Position numbers and translations under genes: made by a program. From Channallabes apus (Eukaryota; Chordata; Actinopteri; Siluriformes; Clariidae), in contig CM060121.1 of NCBI GenBank assembly GCA_030522415.1, forward strand, positions 6,228,476-6,292,475: 64,000 bases of DNA, written 5' to 3'. Shown here one piece after another: positions 10,223 through 19,887 of this stretch (position 1 is the stretch's first letter; every line of letters begins with the position of its first letter). The notes under the pieces were generated by a model that searched no databases, was not told where the DNA came from, and saw nothing but the letters and a program-made list of their open reading frames with translations.

Positions 10223-11884
10223 TAAGTAAATATGTAGGTAAGTGTGCAATTATAATTTATACATGAAGAAACTTACTAAACTACAGTACATAGAATTTGT
10301 AAAACTTTTTTATCAAAGTGCTTTTTCTATTTAAAGTATATCTAAAAGCAAAATCTCAGTTTCCAGATAAAATTCATCATTTAAATGTTACATGTTCAAT
10401 ACTTTTCTAAATTAAAACAATATTGTAGAGGATTAAAAAAAAAAAAAAGTTAATTATGATGTAATATTATTTTTTTTAATCATAATTAGATTGTTACATA
10501 TACATTTTCTATAAGTTCTTGATAAAATAATAAATACATAAATAATACTTTTGCGACAAATATTAAAATAAAAGATTGCATTATTTGATATGTATCAATT
10601 ATATATTTTTTTATTTAAATTCTATCAAAAAAAATTTTTTAATTATGTGCATTTATTTATATTTAAATGGTTGAAGCCTTGTGTGCATAATTAATTGTAA
10701 CTTCCTAAGGATAAAAATCAATCAAATATTAAAACATTTTAGAGGAATGACAGTGTGTAGGAATGTTTTCCATTTTATTAACTAATTTGTAAATATTGTA
10801 GTGTGTGTTGTGTGATGTGATTAGAGGGTGTGTGGTCCTACCTTCAATGTTCAGCTGGAGATAATAATAGCCTTTAATCCTCCCATCTGCATCAAAGGTG
10901 TCTAAAGTGTATGTTCCAGAGTCGCTCCTCTGTGCACTGGTTAGTATCAGAGTTTTATTATCATTAACAAACTGCCATCCTGGGATATTTGGTGTTGGTG
11001 GGTAACTTTGGGTTTTTCTATATTTTAAAATGATACGGGTGGTAAATGTCTTGTCTGTGAACATTAGGTTAAACGTATCCTCCAGGGGTATTTGCAGGTG
11101 CAGTTGTTGTCCCAGAGCTACATAACACTGATTACTCTCAGTAAATCTACAGACAACAGGATCCTGAAACAGCAAACCTGCTGCGGAGGAAAAAAAATCA
11201 GGAACATTATTAATATTATTACAAACTAGTTTTATAACACACCCGCTTGCGTAATCTAATGTGTGTGTGTGTGTGTGTTTGAAATATTTTAGATAACTTA
11301 CTTTTTGCTACTGCATCATTTTATTATTAAGGTACAAATAATGTAGTTTTATAGTGCAGGAAGTGTTCATTAAAAACGACTGATTTATTGATGTCTCAAA
11401 TTTTTTTCTCTATACCGCTTTATCCTGTATTCAGGGTCGCGGGGACCTGGAGCCTATCCCAGCAGATTTAGGGCATGAGGCAGGGTACACCGTGGACAGT
11501 GTGCCAATCCATCGCAGGGCACACACACATACTGTATACACACACTAGGGACAATTTGGCCTACCATCTTTGGACTGTTGAGGGAAACCAGAATACCCGG
11601 AGGAAACCCATGCACAGGGAGAGCATGCAAACTCCATGCACACAGAGGCAGGAATTGAACCTGGCCGGGAATCGAACCCAGACCCTGGAGGTGCAAGGCG
11701 ACAGTGCTAACCACTACACCACCATGCTGCCTTTCCCTGACCTACATGCTTCATATCATTAAGCATAAAATGTACAACTGTACAAGTAATAAATGAATTA
11801 ATCATTCATTTTAAGTGGATATAACCTACCCATGGCAGCTTGTGTAAAAATCCACAGCATTCCAAAGATTATATGCATTCTCAT
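2926..11884 (-). CDS. Gene 1: CD2/SLAM-like Ig receptor, incomplete and partly broken
   Basis: The exon string on the minus strand is: signal peptide (11884-11830), V exon D (11177-10842), V exon C (9946-8007, split by a Tc1 element), a truncated C2 relic (about 7255-7120), V exon B (3981-3646), V exon A (3261-2926). No transmembrane exon is visible before the window edge. Intact exons are phase 1 at both ends, so V-D could splice to V-B and V-A without a frame change. V exons following each other without intact C2 exons are unusual for the CD2 family, where V and C2 normally alternate. The locus may be one gene with alternative V exons, or a fusion of decaying copies. Function as a leukocyte surface receptor is inferred from the family. 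The whole span is given; only the listed exons are coding. Confidence 0.6.
3646..3981 (-). CDS. V-like Ig exon B (gene 1)
   Basis: 336 bases, phase 1-1, acceptor CCTGCAG and donor GAAG|GTAGGA. Very similar to exons A, C, D and F. It starts GLLAQDHVVCRF, so two residues of the usual GLLFQDPVVCRF are changed. It keeps VALGQQLHLQMP, the DNKT sequon and RRDSGRYTL. Only about 385 bases separate it from exon A, which points to a local tandem duplication of a V exon. Confidence 0.87.
4080..4880. repeat. unclassified interspersed repeat, copy 1
   Basis: This segment shares its layout with 38240-38990. Near its start is TGTCACGGAGTGCACTTGTG, in the middle GCATGTGAGTGGGGCGAT, later GAGCCGCTGCCCAC, and it ends in a pyrimidine-rich part. 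Both copies are diverged and have no long frame. The class cannot be decided; an LTR or DNA element remnant is possible. It sits in the intron before V exon B. Confidence 0.55.
4901..5437. mobile_element. short Tc1/mariner-type element (MITE)
   Basis: Terminal inverted repeats start CAGTACTGTG and include the AAGTC-TAGGCAC block on both ends (4901 onward and 5410-5437). TA lies on both flanks (4899-4900, 5438-5439). No transposase is encoded. Internally, 5100-5160 is the inverse of 4828-4889, which lies outside the left end. Confidence 0.8.
5440..6640. other. intron filler with a possible decayed repeat
   Basis: 5440-5850 is AT-rich with nothing recognised. About 5930-6640 differs in composition: it is richer in G and C, contains short reading frames on both strands and CpG sites near 6420-6530, and includes CAACCAATT near both ends. 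It is probably an inserted repeat of unknown class. No splice-flanked exon of the Ig family was found here. Confidence 0.4.
6640..7100. other. intron relic flanking a lost or displaced V exon
   Basis: Around 6805-6870 the sequence matches the block that lies just upstream of V exons (core ATTCAGTACTGTGTTACAG). The same core is near 10050, 23460 and 46950. Here it is separated from V exon B by about 2.7 kb of inserted DNA. No gene. Confidence 0.6.
7120..7255 (-). pseudogene. truncated C2-like Ig exon (gene 1 relic)
   Basis: The minus strand reads a recognisable C2 piece (LNTLPQLENR, LILNKDHHGEITCSVKNH) related to the intact C2 exon at 27582-27824. The 5' half of the exon is missing: similarity stops where a GT microsatellite begins (7259-7285). 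The 3' end, which should hold the last Cys and the GGTGAG donor, is diverged. It cannot code a full domain. Confidence 0.8.
7259..7285. repeat. (GT)n microsatellite at a C2 exon breakpoint
   Basis: Simple GT repeat placed exactly at the edge of the truncated C2 exon. Confidence 0.9.
7413..7665 (+). mobile_element. tRNA-derived SINE with RTE-like tail
   Basis: The head has a box A (GTGGCTCAGTGGT) and a box B (GGTTTGATTCCC), the internal RNA polymerase III promoter of tRNA-derived SINEs. The body contains GGGCATCCAGCGTAAAACC. The end (GTGCGACCCC, then AGCCCAAAGAC and CAA repeats) resembles the 3' end of the RTE LINE fragment at 58.9 kb. Related copies lie near 27070-27275 and 54395-54630. Confidence 0.8.
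7666..8006. other. AT-rich intron
   Basis: No gene. The last 100 bases match the sequence that follows other V exons (minus sense), including TGTGATTAGAGGGTGTGTGG. Confidence 0.65.
8077..9678 (-). mobile_element. complete Tc1/mariner transposon inside a V exon
   Basis: A 1602-base element flanked by TA at 8075-8076 and 9679-9680. The terminal inverted repeats are about 215 bases long and start CAGTGGTGTGAAAAAC on both sides. A second repeat block near the inner ends (CATGGCCCTGTGTG) gives the IR/DR layout of fish Tc1 elements. The transposase frame is intact. The end sequence is of a type widespread in fish genomes. Confidence 0.96.
8296..9300 (-). CDS. Tc1-like transposase, full length
   Basis: 334 residues, close to the usual 340 of Tc1 transposases, starting MPRSKEIQEQ. 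It cuts and pastes the element at TA sites. The N-terminal part (residues 1-110) has paired-like helix-turn-helix DNA-binding modules with a GRP box (GRPTK, 56-60). The catalytic domain shows the DD34E triad: D150 (LWTDKTKVEL), D241 (QQDNDPKHTS) and E276 (SPDLNPIEMLW), with 34 residues between the last two. A Gly-rich block, GGGSVMVWGCF, precedes the second Asp. No stop or frameshift is present, so the protein could be active. It is read on the same strand as the Ig genes. Confidence 0.96.
   Translation of the reverse strand: MPRSKEIQEQMRTKVIEIYQSGKGYKAISKALGLTVRAIIHKWQKHGTVVNLPRSGRPTKITPRAQRQLIREATKDPRTTSKELQASLASIKVSVHDSTIRKRLGKNGLHGRFPRRKPLLSKKNIKARLNLAKIHLNDCQDFWENTLWTDKTKVELFGRCMSRYIWRKSNTAFQKKNIIPTVKYGGGSVMVWGCFAASGPGRLAVIDGPMNSTVYQKILKENVRPSVRQLKLKRSWVLQQDNDPKHTSKSTSEWLKKNKMKTLEWPSQSPDLNPIEMLWHDLKKARKPSNKAELQQFCKDEWAKIPPERCKRLVASYRKRLIAVFAVKGGPTSY
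10144..10217. repeat. (TG)n microsatellite
   Basis: Long pure TG tract in the intron between V exons D and C. Confidence 0.97.
10218..10841. other. AT-rich intron between V exons D and C
   Basis: No gene. It resembles the intron downstream of the other V exons, including TGTAGTGTGTGTTGTGTGATGT just before the exon. Confidence 0.7.
10842..11177 (-). CDS. V-like Ig exon D (gene 1, first V domain)
   Basis: 336 bases, phase 1-1. The acceptor is CCGCAGCAG|GT, where a tandem CAG allows a second, three-base shifted acceptor. The donor is GAAG|GTAGGA. The domain has LLFQDPVVCRF, VALGQQLHLQIP, WQFVNDNKTL and SDSGTYTL. It follows the signal exon of gene 1 after about 650 bases and would be the membrane-distal ligand-binding domain by analogy with CD2 family members. 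Confidence 0.88.
11405..11735 (-). mobile_element. tRNA-derived SINE, minus orientation
   Basis: Read on the minus strand it starts with GGTGGTGTAGTGGTTAGCAC (box A region) and has a box B near GGTTCGATTCC, then a body with GAGTTTGCATG and ends with ACCCTGAATACAGGATAAAG. The same family occurs at 60000-60360 (minus), 13740-13965 (plus) and as a stub at 16575-16622. It is inserted in the first intron of gene 1. Confidence 0.82.
11830..11884 (-). CDS. signal-peptide exon of gene 1
   Basis: The ATG at 11884 opens a 55-base coding piece: MRMHIIFGMLWIFTQAAM, then a split Gly codon and donor G|GTAGGT. A short basic start, a hydrophobic core and small residues before the junction fit a signal peptide. 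The phase-1 end joins the phase-1 V exon. Sister exons lie at 30918-30972 and 53006-53060. Confidence 0.88.
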
Positions 11885-12300
11885 TTTATCCAAGGAACTG
11901 TTCTCTCTCTGTGTACTTCCTAGAGATCTTGATCTTGAATAAGGTGAAACCACAAAAGCAAGATCAAACTGCTTTTACAGCACTAATATTAGCTTTGTTG
12001 CGAAATAGAGAAAGTTCCATAGATATTGCTAAAACCCCTCACTTCATGTAAATAAATTACTGGGCAAAGGTAAACAAAGGTAAACAGAAGGACGGATTGA
12101 CGGATTGCAACGGTAAGCATTTTCTGGCTAGTTCCTTTGACATGTAAATGAGAACTCATAATTACAATTAGTACCATTGTGATCTATAGTAGTTGTCTTG
12201 ACTGAGGAAATATTTCTCTCACACCTTCTTGCATGGACTATAAACATCCCTGAACAGCCAGGTCTCATCTCAGAAAATCTGGAAAGTGGTATAAGACCAT
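11885..12300 (-). promoter_or_regulatory. 5' flank of gene 1, conserved cluster block
   Basis: The sequence next to the ATG (AGAACAGTTCC-type) and further upstream (AGAGAAAGTTCC, TGTAAATGAGAACT, GGACTATAAACATCC) is repeated beside the other signal exons (30973-31270, 53061-53900) and in the orphan copies at 24.1-24.5 kb and 56.9-57.1 kb. It probably holds the 5' UTR and promoter. No TATA box can be assigned with confidence. Confidence 0.6.
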
Positions 12301-12644
12301 GGTGTTCAATGTTATATAACTATGCCACACAGAAGACAAATACAACTGGTTGTGTGCTTGCTTGCTCACATAATTAAGAAGAAAAAAGGGGGAAGGAGGT
12401 TTTATTTCTTGTCTCATCTAGCTCAAGTTACTGATGTTAAATATTCAAACTCAGATTTATATTTAAACAATTATAAGATTTATTAAAGGGGAACAGAATT
12501 TGATTGGTTTAGAGCTTGGCAGGCTGTGGTATAGATGCCATTCCCAGACTTAATTAAAGTTTAAATCAGATGTACAGTATATGAACCTTCCAGTTAGACC
12601 CTATATTAGTGATCTCTAGCTTTTAGTTGTTCTTTTAACTTTTA
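12301..12644. other. intergenic, nothing recognised
   Basis: AT-rich sequence upstream of gene 1 without a gene or clear repeat. Confidence 0.5.
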
Positions 12645-13480
12645 CAGCCCCAATTCCAAAAAAGGTTATGATGTGTAAAATCTATATAAAAGCATAATAT
12701 AATGATTAGCAAATCATATCAACCCATATTGTATTGACAATACAACATAGTTAACAAATATATCAAATGTTATATTGAAAATGTGCCATTTTAAGGAAAA
12801 ATTAGGTAATTTTTAAACTGATGGTAGCAACACATCTCAAAAAGTGGTGTAGCATCCCCGCTTCTTTTAACAACAATTACATTTACACATTTAGGATCTT
12901 GCTATGCAAGGCATCCCTTGAAAAAGACGTCTTTATGGGAGCATACAGTATGCTCCTGTAAAACCTGGATATCTTTCAGCATTGATGATGCCTTTTCAAA
13001 TGAGCATGCTGCCCAATCCATAGGCTCCAATGCACCCCCATATCATAAGAGATGCAGACTTTTGAACTGAGTGCTGATAACATGCAGAAGAATATCAAAT
13101 TGTAATACAGTATGTCTGACCACAGAACGTTTTTTCACAAACCATTTACGTATATGAGCTTTGGTTGAGAGAAGATGGTGGCATTTCTGAATAGCTTCTC
13201 CCTTGCATGATAGAGTTTTATCTTTAATTTTTGGTTGGCACTAGTAATCCTGAGGGCATGCAGTGAGGTCCATTACAAGATCGTGCCTGTTTTTAAAGCA
13301 GTGTTGTTTAAGGGCCTGAAGATGACAGGCATCCACTATTTCAGCTGTTTGCCTGGTTCCTTGCGCACAAATACTGTATTTCTCCACTCTACTGTAAATG
13401 ATGATATATTTAAAGTCTTTGCAATTGTATTTTGAGGAATATTATTCTGATATTGTTTGTCAATTTGGAGATAGAAGGTA
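12645..13480. mobile_element. decayed DNA transposon common in fish
   Basis: It starts CAGCCCCAATTCCAAAAAAG after TA and continues with AGCAACACATCTCAAAAAG, a pattern I know from a widespread teleost DNA element family. Short, broken coding-like stretches follow (about 12840-13440). The superfamily is uncertain. No intact frame. Confidence 0.65.
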
Positions 13481-13739
13481 TTCTTAAAAGTAAAATTCAA
13501 ATTCAAACAGATTATTTAGGAAGGCAGCATTACTAGAATAAAGTGAACAAAATACGAAATGCGAACAATAGATAGTATAAGAGTTGAAAGCCGGAGAATT
13601 ATTCTGGATGTTTGGGAGTCAACTGTAGTGCCTTCAGTAGAATTGAATAAAAGAAAAGTAAGTAATAAATCACTGCCATTCAATACTGTGGGTGCACCCT
13701 TTGGACTCTTGGGTTTTGGGACTTTTATTTTTATATTAG

Positions 13740-13965
13740 GCAGAATGGTGGCTTGGTGGTTAGCATACGGGTTGCCTTGTACCCCTACTGTAGGTCCCAG
13801 GTTCAATTCCTGCATCATGTCTGTGTGCATGGAGTTTGCATGTTCTCCCAGTGCTTGGTGTGTTTCCTCCAGGTTCTCTGGTTTCCTCTCACAGTCCAAA
13901 GACATACAGATTAAGCTAATTGGCATTCCCAAATTGCCCATTGTGTATGGAGGTGTATATAAATG
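13740..13965 (+). mobile_element. tRNA-derived SINE, plus orientation
   Basis: Starts GGCAGAATGGTGGC with a box A-like GGTGGTTAGCA and a box B-like GGTTCAATTCC, followed by GGAGTTTGCATGTTCTCCC. Same family as the minus copies at 11405-11735 and 60000-60360. Confidence 0.8.
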
Positions 13966-14207
13966 TGGACTGGAGGTCCTACCACAATCGTACAAATGGG
14001 AATAAAGACAATGGTCTCCACTGGTTTATGCATTAATAAAAAGTCAACATGTGCACTTACACCTAGTGATGGCCGAATTGAGCTTCATAAAACACAGACT
14101 TTCCTTCGATTGAGAAAAGGTTTATTACTCAAAGCCTGATTTAGTAAACAGTTCACATATGTCTATTCAGTTGTGGTCCAAGAATTATGATGATGTACAG
14201 TAGCAGT

Positions 14208-15880
14208 CGTTGTATTATAATTTAATAAGTTTTTTTATAGCGCTTTCAAGAGACTCAAGGCCACTTTACAATAACAAAAATATTTATACATAGAAAGAGA
14301 CATCTGAAAAACAACAAAACCTGAATACAGATTAACATGAAACCCATAGCATTTATCTAATCACATATTCAAAGATTGGGAAAACAGTAGACCATCATCT
14401 GCAGATTGGAGTGTGCGAACAGGGGAGTAAGTATGAATAAGATCATAAATATATGAGGGGCAAGACCATGCAGTGCTTTGAAGGTGATAAGGAGAATCTT
14501 GTATTGAATGCGGGAGCGAACAGGTAGCCAATGACGTTTGTGTAGGATGGGAGTAATGTTTGAGGATTTCTTTGAATAAGTGAGGACCCTAGCAGCAGAG
14601 TTCTGAATGTATTGGAGCTTATTTAATGTATTTGGTAGATCATAAAAAAGAGAATTACAGTAGTTAAGTCGAGAAGTAATGAAAGTGTGAACCAGTGTCT
14701 CAGCATCCTTGATGTCTAAGAAGGGCCGTAGATGTGATAGAAGGCATATTTAGTAAGTGACGAAATGTGAGGTAGAAAGGAAAGATAGGAGTCAAAAGTT
14801 ATACCTACTGTAGATTTTTAACGGTGGTGGAAGGTCTAACCAAGGTCCCAGAAATGTTAACAGTATCAGTACAGAAAGAAGCAACGTTTTTAGGTGAACC
14901 AACAAGTAGAAAATCTGTTTTATCAGTATTGAGCTTGAGAAGGTTACTGGTCATCCAAGCATTTATGTCATCAACACAAGCTGAAATGGAGTTAGTGGGA
15001 AAGGGATGGTAGTGTCGAAAACTGATATAGAGTTGAGTGTCGTCTGCATAACAGTGGAAATTGAAACCATGACGGCGGATGATTTTACCTAGAGGAAGCA
15101 TGTACTGTAGATGATGAACAGTAGTGGGCCAAGAACAGAACCCTGCGGAACACCATGAGAAACAGGAGCGGTAGAGGATTTAGCCTGGCGGATAGTGATA
15201 TAGTGTTGATGGTCAGACAGATAAGAAGTGAACCAAGCTAAGGCAGTTCCAGAAATACCAAGATCAGAGAGTCGTGAAATGAGAATACTGTGAGAGATGG
15301 TATCAAATGCAGAAGAAAGATCTAAAAGAATCAAAATGTTGACAGAGCCAGCATCAGAGGCCATAAGAAGGTCATTAACAACCTTAAGAAGTGCTGTCTC
15401 GGTACTGTAGTGAGGGCGAAAACCAGATTGAAAACATTCATACAGATTATGAGATGAAAAATATGACTGTAGTTGAACAGCAACAACTTTTTCAAGTACT
15501 TTTGAGAGTAGCGGAAGATTTGAAATTGGTCGGTAGTTGGCCATATCAGCCGGGTCATGGCCAGGTTTCTGGTGTGACAGCTGCAGTTTTTGATTCAAGA
15601 GGAACAACACCAGTGTTCAAGATTTTAGAAATGAGAAGTGAAATAGGCCATGAAATAACAGGTGCAGAGTATTTGAGCAGGGGCGTAGGGGCAGGATAAA
15701 GGTGACAGAAAGAAGGATTGACTTTACTGAGTAACTCAGAAATAAAAGCAGGAGTTGGAGGATCGAAATCAGTAAAAATACCAGTTGCAAAGTCCGCAGG
15801 GAAGTCATTTCTTAAGGAAATGTGGTTTCTGCTCGTGTGATGGTACTTATTACTGCAGCTCCAGCGCATATGGTACATAA
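14208..15880 (-). mobile_element. 5'-truncated LINE (L2/CR1 group), minus orientation
   Basis: On the minus strand the reverse transcriptase region (15880 down to about 14800) is followed by C-terminal sequence and a 3' UTR ending in a GCGCTATAAAAAAAC-type tail (about 14220-14260). The end of this tail sets the right-hand limit. The 5' part with endonuclease is missing. Confidence 0.85.
14403..15620 (-). pseudogene. broken LINE reverse transcriptase
   Basis: Blocks in order on the minus strand: MANYRPISNLPLLSKVLEK, FQSGFRPHYSTETALLKV, ILLDLSSAFDTI (first catalytic Asp), [13 protein letters not shown], then after a break near 15090-15100 YADDTQLY (catalytic Asp pair). The C-terminal part (about 14800-14403) contains NYCNSLFYDLP-like and HWLPV-like stretches. 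At least two frame changes break it, so no full enzyme can be made. It differs from the LINE at the window start and belongs to another family of the same broad group. Confidence 0.82.
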
Positions 15881-17830
15881 GGTAGAAGCAAAAAAAAACA
15901 TGTCTTTGCTACTGTGGTTTGGGATAGGCAATTTCTTTTTTTGTAAAAAAGCAACTTCAGCAACCATGGAGAACACTACAAGGCAGTTAGGGCTCTACTT
16001 GTGACTGGCAATTTAGATAATATCTCAAATACAAAGCAGAAAGTATTTAATTAGAAACCTAACAAACATTTAAACTAACTATAATGTAATATATATTTTA
16101 ACAAAAATATTCAGGACATGAGAGTTATCACTTGTTCTAAGGCCCCCATTCCACTTAGCCGAATGTGCTCCTGAATTTAGATCGATGCAAATTCGTTATG
16201 ACCACTGGAGAGCTCACTACAGGACATTAATGGCTGCTTGCAGCCTTTTTTGTCGGCTTTATGAAATCTGACATGGTCGTCAAAAATTTAGGCATTTTAA
16301 AAGATTTCAGCTGCCAACTTCCAACATTACCGCCTCCTTAATGCCTTAGTATTGAAGCGCTGTTATTGAGTGATTATTGATTTTATGCCCATTAATGGAG
16401 TCCGTATCGGTTTTTATCACCTCCTTAAGTGTTTGGCAGCATTCGGCAGGCAACAATCCTCATATTAAATATAGATGGAAGTAATGACAAAATTAACAAA
16501 GTGATATCTTTAGGAAAACAGTCATGTTTAACCATAATTGAAAGATATATTACATATTAAAATCCGATGCACAATATTCATTCATTCATTTTCTATACCG
16601 CTTAATCCTGTGTTCAGGGTGCGATTTTCTTTTAGCCTCTGAGTGATTGAATAATTATTTGACCATGAATGGGTGGAAAGTGGTTGTGAATTTATGACTG
16701 AAATAAAGCTGCTCACATCACATGCACTTGCACTTTATAAAAAGCGACATGAAGAGGTTGATTTCTGTCATAAACAGTGTCAAATTTTGCAAAGTTGATG
16801 AAATGTAAAATCAATGCTATTACTCAAGAAAAACAACACCTGTTTGACCTTTAGTTTCTCTAAACTGAAATATATACTCGCTAAATAAATGCTGCCTTTT
16901 GCAAAGTGAAAGTGCGCGCCATGTGAGCAGCTTTATTTTATGCATAATATACTCAGATCACAAAAAACAACAACAAATACAAAAAACATAGCATAGCATA
17001 ATGAGGTCATTATCATATTGTTAACACCTCCGTAGTAGTTAATAGTCAGTAGCGTCATTTTAATTTCTCTTTATTGTTACCAGTTTTATAATCATTTATT
17101 TAGGGCTCAGTAGAACATACATTCCTTAACGGCCAGTTATTAAAATGTTATTATGTCGAAAACATGTTCTTATTGCTTGTATTGCTCATGTCAAAATGCC
17201 GTTTCCATGTCTCAACAAATTTGTTTCCATTGTTAACGGGTCGCTGAGGTGTCGCTACACTTGATAAATTGTAAAGACCGCAAGGACTTCAGACCCAATT
17301 TTAAATCGGGAGAGATCGGGAGAGGTTGGTAGCTAATTTGGCCTAGTGACGGGGATAAATTGGCCACGACTAAATTAGGGGAGAAAATTTTAAATATCAA
17401 AAACAAAAAAACTTTCACCTTCCAAACTGTTTGTATGTTTGTGTGTGTGTGCGGTCAAGTAGCGTAGTTTCATGTATCATAGAGTAGTCAAATTAATTCT
17501 TGTTTCTTTATAAAGAACTGTTGTCTTGGTCATGTATTTTAAGTCTAAACATTTGCCCAGCTCTTACTTTACCTTGCTCGTAATTCATAAATACCAGATT
17601 TTGTATTATCCTCGTTGGCCACGGGATAAACAGGATTGGTAAGATACACTCAACTGTGCTATACAGTGGACGGATAGTATATAAAGTGTATTCTATAAAT
17701 TGTAAATCAGTTTATCAAATTAACCTGAATTTTTAAAGATTTGATTCACCTCTGACCCAATGCTAAATCACTACATAAAGGTAAAGAACGCAGAGGTAAT
17801 TCTTTGTCTACATTATGTATACCCTCCATA
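15881..17830. other. gene-free stretch with a foldback repeat
   Basis: No gene seen. 16575-16622 is the end fragment of a SINE (CTATACCGCTTAATCCTG). About 16695-16745 and 16885-16940 form imperfect inverted arms sharing AATAAAGCTGCTCACAT, consistent with a small foldback or hAT-type MITE. The rest is unclassified AT-rich DNA. Confidence 0.55.
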
Positions 17831-18201
17831 TGTAAGGGTTAACCACTAGAGGGCCAAGCACCCAAAGACTCTTTTTGTTGTGTTTATGTGTTGTAGTTTT
17901 TTGACTGGAAACTGCATGTCCCAGGATGCACCTCAGTCAGGTGATGGGAACTCTCACCTGAACCGGGGCGACTCATTAGTTTCATCTAGTATAAATAGTC
18001 TTTTTATGTTGAGCCATGCGTCTAGCATTTGTTGTTATGGTTGTCGTTATGTTAATAGTAAGTGTTGGATTTAAAGTAAAGTATTATGTTACTAGTGTTT
18101 TGTTTCAGTTGTGCTTTCTTTCGTCAATAAAAGAACATCTTTAACTGTCATCACTGCCTCTGCATTTATGCCACGAAAACACAGACAACCGAATCGTGAC
18201 A
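17831..18201 (+). repeat. 5' LTR of a non-autonomous LTR element
   Basis: Starts TGTAAGGGTTAACCAC and ends near GTGACA, giving the TGT...ACA form of an LTR. It contains an AATAAA signal near 18125. The first 270 bases are repeated in direct orientation at 19619-19887. Confidence 0.8.
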
Positions 18202-19618
18202 GAATGCTTGACCTATTTAGTGGCATAGCAGAGGTGTCTCCCCTGGATGTTTTTTTGGGGGGAGCAGTAACTATGGTGCCGGAGCAAGCGGACTCAGGGA
18301 GAGGTCGGCTGGCCATCCGGCGTGACTGTGAGGAGCACAGGAGAGAGAGAGAGCAATGTGAGTGAGGGGCACAGCAGTGCTGGAAAGGCTGCAGGCTCGC
18401 TATTCACCGTACGCCATTTAAAAAGAACACAGCTGGGGGAGGCAGGATTCCCTACACCGACCAAGAGGTACGGGCCTGGAGGGTCAGGTATGGCGGTGAT
18501 GAGGGGGAAGAAAAACCCCAGGCTCAGCAGCAATGGAAGGAGGAAGGAACAAGGAAACTCATGTGGAGCACATTTAAAGCCTGTGGGAGCAGGTAGAACA
18601 GCTCCAAAACCTGCTCGTCAAACTTCACGAGAGCCACGCAGCGGGCTCCAAGCTTCTTCCTCCTCCTCTGATCGATGGTGAGGACGTTGCATTTTCTCTC
18701 CCTCTTCCTCCGCTCGACACTGAGGAAGGCACGCTTCCTCCTCCTCCATCACTCGTCTATGAGGATGTCGCGCTTCCTCCTCCTCAGCCTGAGAACGAGG
18801 ACACCGCGCTCCCTCCTCCTCCTTCTCAGCTCGAGAGCGAGGACGTCGCGCTTCCTCCTCCGCCTCGCGGCTTTGAGGACATCGTGCCGGCCCCTCTGCC
18901 CGACAGTGAGGACATCGCGCTTTCTTCTCCGACGCAGCTCGACAGCGAGGACGTCGCGCTTCTTCCTCCGCTTCCCGGCTTTGAGGACATTGTGCCGGCC
19001 CCTCCTAAGCTCATCAGCGAGGAGGAAGCGTTTCCCCCTCCTAAGATCGTCAACAAGGACGTCACGCTTCCTCCTCCTAAGCTCGTCAGCGAGGACGTCG
19101 CACTTTCTCCTCCGCCACTGCTCGATAGCAAGGACATCGAGCCGCCTCCTCGTCCTCAGCCTGGCTTCAAGCACGTCGAGTCAGCTCCTCTGCTCTACGT
19201 CAAGGACGTCGAGCTTCTTCCTCCACCACCCGGCTTTGAGGAGAGTTATACCAGATCCTCTGCTTAACGTCTGGGACGCCGTGCGTCCTCCGCCGCCGGC
19301 CGGCTCGGAGGCTCCAAAGCTTGCTCCGACGCCTGGACGTGAGGACGTCGTGCCCGCTCCTCAGCCCGGATCCGGGGATGTCATGACCGCTCCTCAGCCC
19401 GGATCTGAGGACGTCGGGCCTGCTCCTCAGCCTGGCTCTAAAATCCCAAAGCCAGCTCCGTCACCCTGCTTAGGGAGCATCATTGTGCTGGAACTGCAGT
19501 CCTGTCCAGGGGACAAAGTCTGCAGCTTCTGTGTCAGGGGGCTGGGCACAGGACCTTGGGGCGGGAGCCCTGGACCTCTGTTGGCGCTCCGGAGGAGCGT
19601 TTTTGAGGAGGTCGGTAC
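18202..19618 (+). pseudogene. internal region with Pro/Glu-Asp repeat reading frame
   Basis: A GC-rich region between two LTRs. From about 18674 to 19267 one frame is open and encodes a long series of units built on EDVALPPP and GFEDIVPAP, acidic and proline-rich. Upstream, around 18575-18670, a piece that looks like a short coiled coil (WEQVEQLQNLL) precedes it after a stop. After 19267 the pattern continues in another frame to about 19470, so a frameshift is present. No reverse transcriptase, protease or integrase is seen. This may be a gag-like or captured sequence in a non-autonomous element. Its role is unknown. Confidence 0.65.
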
Positions 19619-19887
19619 TGTAAGGGTTAACCACTAGAGGGCGTCAAACGCCCAAAGACTCTTCTTGTTGTGTTTTTGTGTTGTAGTTTTTTTAATGGAA
19701 ACTGCATGTCCCAGGATGCACCTCGGTCAGGTGATGGGAACTCTCACCTGAACCAAAGCGATTCATTAGTTTCATCTAGTATAGTCTTATGTTGAGCCAT
19801 GCGTCTAGCATTTGTTGTTATGGTTGTTATGTTAATAGTAAGTGTTGGATTTAAAGTAAAGTATCATGTTACTAGTGTTTTGTTTCA
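19619..19887 (+). repeat. 3' LTR, truncated
   Basis: Direct copy of the first part of the LTR at 17831, starting TGTAAGGGTTAACCAC. A purine-rich stretch (GGAGGAGCG, GAGGAGG) precedes it, as expected for second-strand priming. Similarity ends at the GTTTTGTTTC near 19886; after it comes unrelated DNA with a short inverted repeat of GTTTTG. Confidence 0.8.

Noticed and set aside
10072..10266. Frames with long Val/Cys or Thr/His runs
   Set aside because: Products of CA/GT microsatellites, as are those at 28830-29191, 45301-45606 and 57396-57762.
13516..14005. Overlapping frames of about 150 codons on both strands
   Set aside because: They lie over a SINE and have no motifs.
18675..19637. A long plus-strand frame of Leu/Ser/Arg-rich text in the LTR element
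   Set aside because: It is mostly an off-frame reading of the Pro/Asp repeat; the neighbouring frame has the regular EDVALPPP pattern. Only its last third (after about 19265) continues that pattern.
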